From Paracoccaceae bacterium (GTDB taxonomy: Bacteria; Pseudomonadota; Alphaproteobacteria; Rhizobiales; Stappiaceae), in contig PARB01000106.1 in the NCBI GenBank assembly GCA_002709505.1, positions 1-64,000 of the forward strand: 64,000 bases of DNA, in the 5' to 3' direction. Below the pieces are notes generated by a model. The model was not told where the DNA came from and made no database searches. It worked only from the letters and a program-made list of their open reading frames with translations. The position numbers were made by a program, and so were the translations under genes. Every line of letters begins with the position of its first letter. Positions within the stretch are counted from its first letter, which is position 1. This document shows, piece after piece, positions 44,562 through 53,104 of this stretch.

Positions 44562-45122
44562 TCAGTTCCGAGGCGCCTGGTTGTTGATGCTGTTGGGCTG
44601 GATCAGCACCCGGACGCGGCCGTCCTTGGGCGCCTCCAGGTCCGCCTGGCCGGTCTTGAGATTGACCGTCAGCCGGTTGCCGGTGACGACATTCGGCCCC
44701 TGCGACAGCACGACCTCCTTGCCGGTCATCACCATCATCTGCCGGTTCATGTCGAAGGAGGCGTTCTGGCCGGTCGCCTTCTGGTCCTTGGAGGCGATCA
44801 GCACGCGGCCGCTCGCTTCCAGCCGGGCGATGCGCTGGTTGACGCCGCCGGCGGCCGATCCGTCGTAATAGACGACGAGCCGCTGTGTCTTGAGAACCGC
44901 GTCGCCCTGGGTAACGACCACATCGCCGCTGAAGACGGCGCTCTGGCTCTTGTCCTGGACCTGAAGCTCCTTCGCCTCGATCTGGATCGGCTCGCGGTCG
45001 TTGGAGCCGAAGCCGGCGAAAGCGTCGGAAAAGGTCTGGGCCGCAGCGGGACTGGCGGCGCCGAGAATGAGCGCGGCGAAACCGATCGCAAGGCGGCGGG
45101 TCAGGGGCCGGAGGTCTGTCAT
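44562..45122 (-). CDS. lptA: LPS transport periplasmic protein LptA
   Basis: 186 residues. A signal peptide (RRLAIGFAALILGAASPAAA) precedes an OstA-like beta-jellyroll with EPIQIEAKELQVQD and AVFSGDVVVTQGDAVL. LptA bridges inner and outer membrane for LPS. The start overlaps the lptC stop by 4 nt. Confidence 0.92.
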   Translation of the reverse strand: MTDLRPLTRRLAIGFAALILGAASPAAAQTFSDAFAGFGSNDREPIQIEAKELQVQDKSQSAVFSGDVVVTQGDAVLKTQRLVVYYDGSAAGGVNQRIARLEASGRVLIASKDQKATGQNASFDMNRQMMVMTGKEVVLSQGPNVVTGNRLTVNLKTGQADLEAPKDGRVRVLIQPNSINNQAPRN

Positions 45123-45841
45123 TGGGTCGTCTCCGATTGAGGCGGCTGGATGGTCATCTGGATTCCTTGCGTGAAGGTCAAGGTGCCGTTGTCCTGGTCG
45201 AACTGCATGCGCCCGGCGCGCAGCGCGCCGAAGGAAGACGTGAGCTCGACCGGATCATCGCTGCGAATTGTGCCGGTTTTAAGCGCGATATCGAGCGTCC
45301 CGAAGGTCGCCGTCTCGCCGTCGTTGGTCACCACATCGATCCCGTCGGCCAGGAGCAGCGTTTCTTCCGCGCTGTTGTAGGTGCCGCGCGCCGCCGAAAT
45401 GTCGAGAGACTGGTCGGCGGACAGGCGCAGCTCGGCCGTGATCGTCTCCAGATCGATGATCCGCGGGTCGCTGATGCGCTGGATCGCGCGCTTGGCCGAC
45501 ACGCGGTAGGAGCGGTCCCCGTCGTTGCCGGACAGTTCCGGACTGTCCATGACAAGCCCGTCGGCGGTGAAACTCACCGTGCCGAGGCCAAGCCCGCTCA
45601 GGTAGTTGCTCACCCCGATCATGCCGGCGATCACCAGAAGCAGCACAAGCCCGCTTGCCGGCACCAGGATGCGCATGATGCGCACCCGACGCGAATGGCG
45701 GCGCGACGCCGCGCGCGCGGCCGCACGAACGCCGGGCGTACGCCCGGCCTCCGCCGCCCGGTCCATGCCGGACACCTGATCCGCCTCGCCGGGGATCCCC
45801 CCGGCCTGCGGATGACGATGGGCAAAAGCCTCTTGATCCAT
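45119..45841 (-). CDS. lptC: LPS export protein LptC
   Basis: 240 residues. A charged N-terminal cytoplasmic stretch of about 55 residues and one membrane helix (ILVPASGLVLLLVIAGMIG, about 58-78) are followed by a periplasmic LptC fold (LVMDSPELSGNDGDRSYRVSAKRA). It links LptB2FG to LptA. It overlaps lptA by 4 nt and lies 122 bp after rnd. The long basic N-terminus is usual in alphaproteobacteria, though the exact start is uncertain. Confidence 0.9.
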   Translation of the reverse strand: MDQEAFAHRHPQAGGIPGEADQVSGMDRAAEAGRTPGVRAAARAASRRHSRRVRIMRILVPASGLVLLLVIAGMIGVSNYLSGLGLGTVSFTADGLVMDSPELSGNDGDRSYRVSAKRAIQRISDPRIIDLETITAELRLSADQSLDISAARGTYNSAEETLLLADGIDVVTNDGETATFGTLDIALKTGTIRSDDPVELTSSFGALRAGRMQFDQDNGTLTFTQGIQMTIQPPQSETTQ

Positions 45842-45963
45842 GCAAGCCCGAATTCGGAACCGCCACGCCCGTCAAGCGCGGCCCTCGCGCATGATATAGG
45901 CGCTTCGGCCCCGCTTGTCTGCCCATTGCGTCAGCCATGGCGCGCAAACGCGCCCGTCACTTC

Positions 45964-46599
45964 CTAGCTGTGGGCGAAAATATCGGTGTCGTCCCAGCCG
46001 GCAAGGTCGAGGCGAGCCCGGGTCGGCAGAAAGGCGAAACAGGCCTCGGCAATTGCCGTGCGGTCCTCGCGCACGAGCCGCTCCTGCAGCTTCTCGCGCA
46101 GGGCGTGAAGATACAGCACATCGGAAGCGGCATAGGCGAGCTGCGCCTCGCTGAGGGTTTCCGCCGCCCAGTCGGAGCTTTGCTGCTGCTTGGAGATCTC
46201 CACGCCCAGCATCTCGCGCAGCAGGTCCTTCAGGCCGTGCCGGTCGGTGTAGGTGCGCACCAGCCGCGAGGCGATCTTGGTGCACCACACCGGCGCACAG
46301 GAAATGCCCAGCGCGTTTTCCAGAACGGCCACGTCAAAGCGCGCGAAATGGAAGAGCTTGTGCTTGGACGGATCGGCGAGAAGCCGCTCCAGGTTCGGCG
46401 CGCTGCGCTGGCCGGCGGCGATCTGCACCACATCCGCCGTACCGTCGCCGGGCGACAGCTGGACCACGCACAGCCGGTCGCGATGCGGCTTCAGGCCGAG
46501 GGTTTCGGTGTCGATCGCAACCGCGTCCGCGGCCTGATAGGCGGAAAGCTCCGGCGACGCGAGGTCGGGCAGGTCACCGCGATGAAGGCGAATGGTCAT
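45964..46599 (-). CDS. rnd: Ribonuclease D (3'-5' exonuclease domain protein)
   Basis: 211 residues, the DEDDy exonuclease domain alone without HRDC domains. Motifs: AIDTETLGL (Exo I), FHFARFDVAVL (Exo II) and YAASDVLYLHAL (Exo III, with Tyr). It matches the short RNase D form next to lptC in rhizobia. It trims the 3' ends of small RNAs and tRNA precursors. The ATG at 46599 follows a GAGGA site. murQ lies upstream on the same strand. Confidence 0.9.
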   Translation of the reverse strand: MTIRLHRGDLPDLASPELSAYQAADAVAIDTETLGLKPHRDRLCVVQLSPGDGTADVVQIAAGQRSAPNLERLLADPSKHKLFHFARFDVAVLENALGISCAPVWCTKIASRLVRTYTDRHGLKDLLREMLGVEISKQQQSSDWAAETLSEAQLAYAASDVLYLHALREKLQERLVREDRTAIAEACFAFLPTRARLDLAGWDDTDIFAHS

Positions 46600-46662
46600 G
46601 GGGCATCCTCGGTTCTGAACGCCGCCTTGATAAAACCCTTTGCCGCCCGCGTCCATGGCGCC

Positions 46663-47586
46663 TCACGAGGAGGCGCCGGCCTCAAGCGCCTTGACCGCCG
46701 CGCGGAGATCGCCGGACGCCGTCTCCAGCAGCCGCGCCGCCGCCTCCGGCGTTGCCCCCTTCAACACCAGGATCGCCTGTTTGACGTTCTGGTCGCAGGC
46801 CTGAAGTGCGGCGCGGGCCGCGGCCTCGTCGCAGCCGGCGATATCGGCGACGATCGCGCGTGCCCGCTTGCGCAGCTTGGCATTGGTCGCGCGCATGTCG
46901 ACCATATGCCCGCCGTAGACGCGCCCCAGACGCATCATCACCGCGGTGGAAAACGTGTTGAGGCAGATCTTCTGACTGGTGCCGGCGGTGAGCCGCGTCG
47001 AGCCGGCGAGCGCCTCCGGCCCGGTGTCGAGCAGGACCGGACAGTCGGCCGCCTCCAGCAGCGGGGCGCCTGGATTGTTGGCAATGCCGATGGTGGTGGC
47101 GCCGGCCGCGCGCGCGGTGGCCATCGCCTGCAAAACGAAGGGCGTGGTTCCGCTCGCGGCCAGCCCGATCACGACATCGCGCGCACTCACGTCGAGCGCT
47201 GCGAGTTCGCGCGCGGCCGCGGCGGCGTCGTCCTCCGCCCCTTCCTGCGCCTCGCCCAGGCTCTGCACGCCGCCGGCCAGGAGGACATGCACCCGCTCGT
47301 TCGGCCAGTTGAAGGTGGGATGCAGCTCGACCGCGTCGAGCAGGGCGACGCGGCCCGAGGTGCCGGCGCCGCAATAGATCAGGCGGGAGTCCGGCGCCCG
47401 CAACACCGTGAGGGCCGCGGCAATCGCCCGCTCCAGGTCGGGCAGCGCCTTGCGCATGGCGACGAGCGCGCCGGCCTGGCTGTCCACGAGCGCGGCGGCG
47501 AGGTCGCCGAGCGCGAGGTCTTCAAGATTGCGGAACGCGGCACCGAGCGCTTCCGTTTGCGGGCGCTGCGCCCCAGAGGCTTCCAT
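46663..47586 (-). CDS. murQ: N-acetylmuramic acid 6-phosphate etherase
   Basis: 307 residues, SIS-domain lyase. IYCGAGTSGRVALLDAVE and the Glu and Ser around the phosphosugar site are in place, with TSQKICLNTFSTAVMMRLG the MurQ signature. It cleaves the lactyl ether of MurNAc-6-phosphate to GlcNAc-6-phosphate and D-lactate. The ATG at 47586 diverges from murA with an operator-like palindrome between. It belongs to the amino-sugar recycling locus. Confidence 0.93.
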   Translation of the reverse strand: MEASGAQRPQTEALGAAFRNLEDLALGDLAAALVDSQAGALVAMRKALPDLERAIAAALTVLRAPDSRLIYCGAGTSGRVALLDAVELHPTFNWPNERVHVLLAGGVQSLGEAQEGAEDDAAAAARELAALDVSARDVVIGLAASGTTPFVLQAMATARAAGATTIGIANNPGAPLLEAADCPVLLDTGPEALAGSTRLTAGTSQKICLNTFSTAVMMRLGRVYGGHMVDMRATNAKLRKRARAIVADIAGCDEAAARAALQACDQNVKQAILVLKGATPEAAARLLETASGDLRAAVKALEAGASS

Positions 47587-47610
47587 TGATCGTGGACTCC
47601 CGAATTCCCA

Positions 47611-47625
47611 GTCTGTTATACAGAC
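47611..47625. promoter_or_regulatory. Operator-like palindrome between murQ and murA
   Basis: GTCTGT-TAT-ACAGAC, perfect over 15 bp, 25 bp from the murQ start, within a 230-bp divergent gap. GntR/HutC-type regulators of amino-sugar genes (the NagR/DasR kind) bind palindromes with GTCT/AGAC arms, so the GntR protein at 50065 is the likely partner. Confidence 0.5.
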
Positions 47626-47817
47626 CAGAATACTACCAATCTTCACAGGCGTCTTTCAAGGACCCGCGCGAAACAACTTTGCCTTTCCATCAGCCCGTGC
47701 AATCAAAAGCAACAGCTTTGGCCTGCGCGGCGGCGCGAACCTTGCCATGACGACGCAAAGTGGACGATAATTGGCTTTATTGAGCCGGGATCGCCACACA
47801 GACCGACGGACGTGCCG

Positions 47818-49077
47818 ATGGACAAGCTCGTTATCCAGGGCGGACACCCGTTTTCGGGCTCGGTGCAGATCGCCGGCGCGAAGAACGCGGCGCTGCCCAT
47901 CCTCGCCGCCTCGCTGCTCGGCGGCACGCAAGTGTCGCTCGCCAATGTGCCCCATGTGTCCGACGTGACGTCGATGCTGGAGCTCCTGCGCGGCCTTGGC
48001 GCGGAGGTCGGCCCCTTGCGCAACGGCCGGCTTTCGCTCTCCACGGCAGATGTCCTCAGCTCCGAGACCACCTATGACATCGTGCGGCGCATGCGCGCCT
48101 CCTTCCTGGTGCTGGCGCCGCTGGTCGGGCGCTTCGGCCATGCCCGGATCTCGCGGCCCGGCGGCTGCGCCATCGGCACCCGCCCGGTCGACCTGCATCT
48201 GGAGGCATTGCAGCAGCTCGGCGCCGAGGTGCGCACCGAGGGCGGGGTCATCGACGTGACCGCGCGCGGCGGCCTCCGGGGCGAGCGCATCGTCTTTCCC
48301 GCCCCCTCCGTGGGGGCGACCCACACGGCGATGATGGCGGCGGCGAGCGCCAGCGGCGAGAGCGAGATCGTCAATTGCGCGCGCGAGCCGGAAATCGCCG
48401 ACACGGCCGCCTTCCTGATTGCCATGGGCGCCACCATCGACGGGGCCGGCACGCACCGCATGCTGGTGCAGGGGCCGACGAGCTGGCGCGCGGCGCATCA
48501 CACGATCCTGCCCGACCGCATCGAGGCGGCGAGCTATCTGGTCGCCGCCGGCCTGACCGGCGGGCGCCTCGAGGTGATCGGCGGGCGGCTGGAGCATCTG
48601 GGCGCGGCCTGCCACCTGCTGGAAGCCGCGGGCCTGTCGATCTTTCCAAGCGACCGCGGGCTGATCGCCGAGCGGCGCGGCGCGCTGCACAGCGTCGACA
48701 TGGCGACCGAGGCCTTTCCCGGATTTCCGACCGACCTGCAGGCGCAATTCATGACGCTGATGTGCCTGGCGGACGGCGTCTCGGTCATCCGCGAGCGGAT
48801 CTTCGAACAGCGTTTCATGCATGTGCCGGAATTGCAGCGCATGGGCGCGGACATCACCCTGTCCGGCGCCGCCGCCACGGTGCGCGGCGTGCCGCGCCTA
48901 CAGGGGGCGGAGGTGATGGCCACCGACCTCAGGGCGTCCATGTCGCTGGTCCTTGCCGGGCTGGTGGCGGAGGGGGAGACGGTGGTGCACCGGGTCTATC
49001 ACCTCGACCGCGGCTATGAGGACATCGACGGCAAGCTGACGCGCTGCGGCGCCCATATCAAGCGGGTGCGGCAATGA
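47818..49077 (+). CDS. murA: UDP-N-acetylglucosamine 1-carboxyvinyltransferase, second-copy type
   Basis: 419 residues. The catalytic set is present: Lys-Asn in AGAKNAALPI, the reactive Cys in RPGGCAIGTRPVD (the residue attacked by fosfomycin), and Asp in FPTDLQAQF. MurA adds enolpyruvate to UDP-GlcNAc, the first committed step of peptidoglycan. A housekeeping murA is normally elsewhere, so this copy in a recycling locus is probably a paralogue. It starts the plus-strand operon and overlaps the kinase gene by 4 nt. Confidence 0.9.
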   Translation: MDKLVIQGGHPFSGSVQIAGAKNAALPILAASLLGGTQVSLANVPHVSDVTSMLELLRGLGAEVGPLRNGRLSLSTADVLSSETTYDIVRRMRASFLVLAPLVGRFGHARISRPGGCAIGTRPVDLHLEALQQLGAEVRTEGGVIDVTARGGLRGERIVFPAPSVGATHTAMMAAASASGESEIVNCAREPEIADTAAFLIAMGATIDGAGTHRMLVQGPTSWRAAHHTILPDRIEAASYLVAAGLTGGRLEVIGGRLEHLGAACHLLEAAGLSIFPSDRGLIAERRGALHSVDMATEAFPGFPTDLQAQFMTLMCLADGVSVIRERIFEQRFMHVPELQRMGADITLSGAAATVRGVPRLQGAEVMATDLRASMSLVLAGLVAEGETVVHRVYHLDRGYEDIDGKLTRCGAHIKRVRQ

Positions 49078-49961
49078 CGCAGGACGCGCTGTACCTTTCC
49101 GTCGACGGCGGCGGCACGGGCTGCCGCGCCCGGCTGGAGCAGGCCGACGGCACCATCCTGGGCCGCGGGCTAGCCGGTCCCGCCGCCACCCGCTTCGGCA
49201 TCGACGCCTCCTGGGCCGCCATCGAGACCGCCTTTTCCAACGCGCTTGCGGAGGCCGGCATTTCCGATCCGCATGCGCAGCCGATCCGGGCCGGGGTCGG
49301 CGTTGCCGGCCTGTCGCGCGCCGGCGCGCTGGAGGCGCTTCAGGCGAAGCCGCATCCCTTCGCCACCATCGTCTTTGCAAGCGACGGGACGATCGCCTGC
49401 CTCGGCGCGCATAATGGCGGCGACGGCGGCATCGTGATCGTCGGCACCGGCAGTTGCGGCATCGCGCGGGTTGCGGGAGCGGACATCAAGATCGGCGGCT
49501 ACGGCTTTCCGATCTCCGACGAGGGGAGCGGCGCCTATCTCGGCCTCCGGGCGATCCGCCTCGCGATGCTCGCCCATGACGGACGCGCCGAACCGACGGC
49601 GCTTCTCAACGAGATCCTCGTGCATTTCGGCCGCGATCCGCGCGAGGTGGTGGGCTGGATGGACAAGGCGACGGCGACCGACTACGCCACCTTCGCCCCC
49701 GCAGTGGTGCGCCATGCCGAGGAGGGCGACACTGCCGCGCGCCGCCTCATGCAGGATGCCGCGGCCAAGATCGACGGCATCTGCCGCGCCCTGCGCGACA
49801 GGGGCGCGCCGCGCCTGACGCTGATCGGCGGCCTTGGCAGCGTCATGGAAAGCTGGCTGGCACCGGATCTGCGAAAAAAGCTCAGCCCGCCGCTCGGCGA
49901 TGCGCTCGACGGCGCCGCGATCCTGGCGGGACGAAGACCGCTCGATCTCCAGCGCTGCTAG
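49074..49961 (+). CDS. BadF/BadG-type N-acetylglucosamine (MurNAc) kinase
   Basis: 295 residues, ASKHA fold. LSVDGGGTGCRARL is the phosphate-1 loop, IVGTGSCGIARV phosphate-2 and LIGGLGSVMESW the adenosine loop. Family members phosphorylate GlcNAc; the clostridial MurK also takes MurNAc. In this operon with MurQ, NagA and an SIS isomerase it most likely makes the 6-phosphates of GlcNAc and MurNAc. The start overlaps murA as ATGA. Confidence 0.85.
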   Translation: MTQDALYLSVDGGGTGCRARLEQADGTILGRGLAGPAATRFGIDASWAAIETAFSNALAEAGISDPHAQPIRAGVGVAGLSRAGALEALQAKPHPFATIVFASDGTIACLGAHNGGDGGIVIVGTGSCGIARVAGADIKIGGYGFPISDEGSGAYLGLRAIRLAMLAHDGRAEPTALLNEILVHFGRDPREVVGWMDKATATDYATFAPAVVRHAEEGDTAARRLMQDAAAKIDGICRALRDRGAPRLTLIGGLGSVMESWLAPDLRKKLSPPLGDALDGAAILAGRRPLDLQRC

Positions 49962-50064
49962 CCGGTTATCGCCATGATCTCCTCTTTCCCATCCCGAACC
50001 CGACCGCCCGGCGCCTGCGCGCAAGACCGGGGTCCACGCCTCACAAGAAACACGGAAAAAGAAA

Positions 50065-50841
50065 ATGAGCGCCACTGAAAGCCTGTTTCTCGATCAGGAG
50101 CCGATCGACACCAGCAACCCGACGCCGCGCTACATCCAGCTTGCCAACCGCCTGCGCGACATGATCCGCAGCGGCTCGCTGAAACCGGGCGAGGCGCTGC
50201 CGTCGGAACGCTCCATCGTCACGGCGACCAGCCTGTCGCGCGTCACCATCCGCAAGGCGCTGGAACTGCTGGTGCGCGAGGGGCTGCTGCACCAGAGGCA
50301 CGGATCGGGCACCTATGTCAGCGAGGAGCCGGGGCGCATCGAACAGTCGCTCGGCGTCCTGACCGGCTTCAGCGAGGACATGGTGTCGCTCGGACATGTG
50401 CCCTCCGCCCGCTGGCTGCAGCGCAGCTATGCCCTGCCCTCGACCCAGGAGGCGATGACCCTCGGCCTGTCTCCGGGCGAGAAGGTGCTGCGCCTGCACC
50501 GGCTCAGGCTCGCCGACGACCTGCCGCTGGCGGTGGAGCTTGCGGTCGTCCCGGCCAGCCTGCTGCCCTCGATCGACCGGATCGGCGATTCGCTCTACGA
50601 GGCGCTCGCGGCCGCCGGCGCCCTGCCGGAAAAGGCCTTGCAACGCATGCACGCCTGCCGCCTGCCCGCCTTCGAGGCGGAGCTTCTCGGCGGCAAGGAA
50701 GGCGAGACCGCGCTCTACATCGAGCGCCTGTCGCGCACCGGCTCCGGCCGGACGGTGGAATTCACCCGCTCCTACTACAAGGGCGACCGCTACGACTTCG
50801 TCGTCGAGCTGACGCTTCCCAGACCGCAGATGGACATGTGA
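50065..50841 (+). CDS. GntR family regulator, HutC subfamily
   Basis: 258 residues. A winged helix (LKPGEALPSERSIVTATSLSRVTIRKAL in two stretches) is followed by a UTRA effector domain (about 95-250), the layout of NagR/HutC regulators that bind amino-sugar phosphates. It lies inside the amino-sugar operon and overlaps the SIS gene as TGATG. It probably represses the locus through the palindrome at 47611 until GlcNAc-6-P or GlcN-6-P accumulates; the effector is inferred. Confidence 0.88.
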   Translation: MSATESLFLDQEPIDTSNPTPRYIQLANRLRDMIRSGSLKPGEALPSERSIVTATSLSRVTIRKALELLVREGLLHQRHGSGTYVSEEPGRIEQSLGVLTGFSEDMVSLGHVPSARWLQRSYALPSTQEAMTLGLSPGEKVLRLHRLRLADDLPLAVELAVVPASLLPSIDRIGDSLYEALAAAGALPEKALQRMHACRLPAFEAELLGGKEGETALYIERLSRTGSGRTVEFTRSYYKGDRYDFVVELTLPRPQMDM

Positions 50842-51893
50842 TGACCAGCACCGCCACCACCCGGCTGAGACAGGAAACCGGCGAGATCCCTGACCGGGTC
50901 GCAGCACAGGTCGCCCAGCGCCGGGACGACTTCGCGCAGGCCGGCGCCGCCTTGAGGCGCCACGACCCGCAGATGCTGGTCACCGTGGCGCGGGGCTCCT
51001 CCGATCATGCCGCAACCTATTTCAAGTATCTCAGCGAGATGACGGCCGGGCGCCCCGTCGCCTCCATCGGTCCGTCGATCTCCTCGGTCTACAAACGGAC
51101 CCTGCACCTCGGCGGCGCAGCCTGCCTCAGCGTCTCGCAATCTGGGCGCAGCCCGGATCTCACCGCGTTTCAGGACATGGCCCGCCACGCCGGCGCGCTG
51201 ACCCTTGCGCTGGTGAATACCGTCCCCTCGCCGCTTTCGCAGGGCGCGGATCTCGCCATCGACATCGGCGCCGGCCCGGAGCAGGCGGTCGCCGCCTCCA
51301 AGTCCTATGTGTGTTCGCTGTCGGCGATGGCCGGGCTCGTCGGCGCCTGGACGCAAAGCCAGGCGCTGGAAACGGCCCTTGCCGCCACGCCGGACCGGCT
51401 CGCCGAGGCGCTTGCCTGCGACTGGTCGGCGCTGGTTCCCGCCGCCTGCCATGCGCGCTCGATCTATGTGATCGGCCGCGGTCCGGGCTTCGCGATTGCC
51501 CAGGAGGCAGCGCTGAAGTTCAAGGAAACCTGCCAGATCCATGCGGAAAGCTACAGTTCCGCCGAGGTGATGCACGGACCGATCCAGCTGGCCGCCAACG
51601 GCCTCGTCGCGCTTGTCTTTCTAAGTCGCGACGAAGCGCGCGCCGGGCTTCTGGAGGCGGTGGCGAGGCTTGCCGCCTCCGGCGCACGTGTCTTCGTCGC
51701 CGATCCGCTTGGCGAGGTGCACGCCGAGCGCCAGGCGATCGCCCCGCTGCCCTGCGTCGCCGCACCCGATCCCCTGCTCGATCCGCTGTGCCAGATCACC
51801 TCGTTCTATCGCTTTGTCGAACATCTTGCCGGCGCGCTCGGCTTCGACCCGGATGCGCCGCAACTCCTGAAAAAGGTCACGGAAACACTATGA
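50841..51893 (+). CDS. SIS-domain glucosamine-6-phosphate deaminase/isomerase (NagB-II/AgaS-like)
   Basis: 350 residues with two tandem SIS domains and no glutaminase domain. VARGSSDHAATYFKYL and SVSQSGRSPDL are in the first; YVIGRGPGFAIAQEAALKFKETCQIHAESYSSAEVMHGP, quoted here as two contiguous stretches of the second, shows the GlmS-like isomerase pattern. NagB-II enzymes turn glucosamine-6-phosphate into fructose-6-phosphate and ammonia. It follows the GntR gene by overlap and precedes nagA. Confidence 0.83.
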   Translation: MTSTATTRLRQETGEIPDRVAAQVAQRRDDFAQAGAALRRHDPQMLVTVARGSSDHAATYFKYLSEMTAGRPVASIGPSISSVYKRTLHLGGAACLSVSQSGRSPDLTAFQDMARHAGALTLALVNTVPSPLSQGADLAIDIGAGPEQAVAASKSYVCSLSAMAGLVGAWTQSQALETALAATPDRLAEALACDWSALVPAACHARSIYVIGRGPGFAIAQEAALKFKETCQIHAESYSSAEVMHGPIQLAANGLVALVFLSRDEARAGLLEAVARLAASGARVFVADPLGEVHAERQAIAPLPCVAAPDPLLDPLCQITSFYRFVEHLAGALGFDPDAPQLLKKVTETL

Positions 51894-51903
51894 CGGGGGC
51901 ATC

Positions 51904-53049
51904 ATGAGCGGAGGAACCGCGCTTCTTGCGCGCGCCATTTTCGACGGGGACCGACTGTTTCCCGACAGCGCCCTGCTGATCGAGGAGGGGCGCGTGCGCG
52001 CGATCGTTCCCGTTTCGGAAATCCCGTGCGACGCGGAGCGCATGGACACGCAGGCCGCGCTCCTGTGCCCGGGCTTCGTCGACTGGCAGGTCAACGGCGG
52101 CGGCGGTGTGCTGTTCAATGAAACCCCGACCCGGGAGGGCATTCGCGCAATCGCCGCCGCCCATGCCCGCTTCGGCACGACGACCCTCCTGCCCACGGTG
52201 ATCACGGATGCGCCCGAGGTCTCGGCCGCGGCCGCGCAAGCCGTCGCCGAGGCGATCGCCGACGGCGACCCGGCGGTCGTCGGGGTCCATTTCGAGGGAC
52301 CGCATATCTCGCTGGAGAAATGCGGCGTTCACGACCGAGGTTTCATCCGCCCGCTCACGCGCGAGGATCATGACCGGCTGGCCCGCGCCGATCTCGGCAC
52401 CGTGGTTGCCACGCTCGCGCCGGAAAACGCGTCGCTCGAGGACATCCGCACCCTGTCCCGGGCGGGCGTGCATGTCAGCCTGGGGCACAGCAACGCCGAT
52501 TTTGCCACGGCGAACGCCGCTTTCAGGGCGGGCGCCCAGTCGGTCACCCATCTCTTCAATGCCATGAGCGGACTGCATCATCGCGATCCCGGACTGGCGG
52601 GCGCCGCGCTGTCCAGCGCGCATGTCTATTGCGGACTGATCCCGGACGGCCACCATGTGCATCCGGCAATGCTCGATCTCGCCCTGCGCGCGGCCGGGCA
52701 CCGCCGGATCACGCTCGTCACCGACGCGATGTCGTCGGTCGGCCACGCGGACGACCGCTTCGAGCTGAACGGGCGCACCGTGGTCCGGGAGAACGGTCGC
52801 CTCACCATTGCCGACGGCACGCTCGCCGGCTCCGATCTCGACATGATGTCGGGCGTGCGGATCATGGCCGATGCCTGCGGCGCGCCGTTTCACGACGTGC
52901 TGCGCATGGCGTCGCGCTGTCCCGCCCAGATGCTCGGCCTGCACGATCGCGGCCACCTGCGCCCCGGCGCGCGCGCCGACATCCTCGCGCTCGACGCGGA
53001 GCGAACCCTGATATCGGTGTGGATCGCCGGCGACCGACAGGAGCGCTGA
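51904..53049 (+). CDS. nagA: N-acetylglucosamine-6-phosphate deacetylase
   Basis: 381 residues, amidohydrolase fold. HFEGPHIS carries the metal-binding Glu, LGHSNADF and THLFNAMSG the His ligands, GLIPDGHHVHP the substrate His, and LVTDAMSSVG the catalytic Asp. It removes acetate from GlcNAc-6-P. It is 10 bp after the SIS gene and ends the plus-strand catabolic operon. Confidence 0.93.
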   Translation: MSGGTALLARAIFDGDRLFPDSALLIEEGRVRAIVPVSEIPCDAERMDTQAALLCPGFVDWQVNGGGGVLFNETPTREGIRAIAAAHARFGTTTLLPTVITDAPEVSAAAAQAVAEAIADGDPAVVGVHFEGPHISLEKCGVHDRGFIRPLTREDHDRLARADLGTVVATLAPENASLEDIRTLSRAGVHVSLGHSNADFATANAAFRAGAQSVTHLFNAMSGLHHRDPGLAGAALSSAHVYCGLIPDGHHVHPAMLDLALRAAGHRRITLVTDAMSSVGHADDRFELNGRTVVRENGRLTIADGTLAGSDLDMMSGVRIMADACGAPFHDVLRMASRCPAQMLGLHDRGHLRPGARADILALDAERTLISVWIAGDRQER

Positions 53050-53104
53050 CAGGCGGGCGTGCCTGGCGGGCTTTTTGCGGGGACTTGCCTGGCGGGCGCG
53101 CGGG

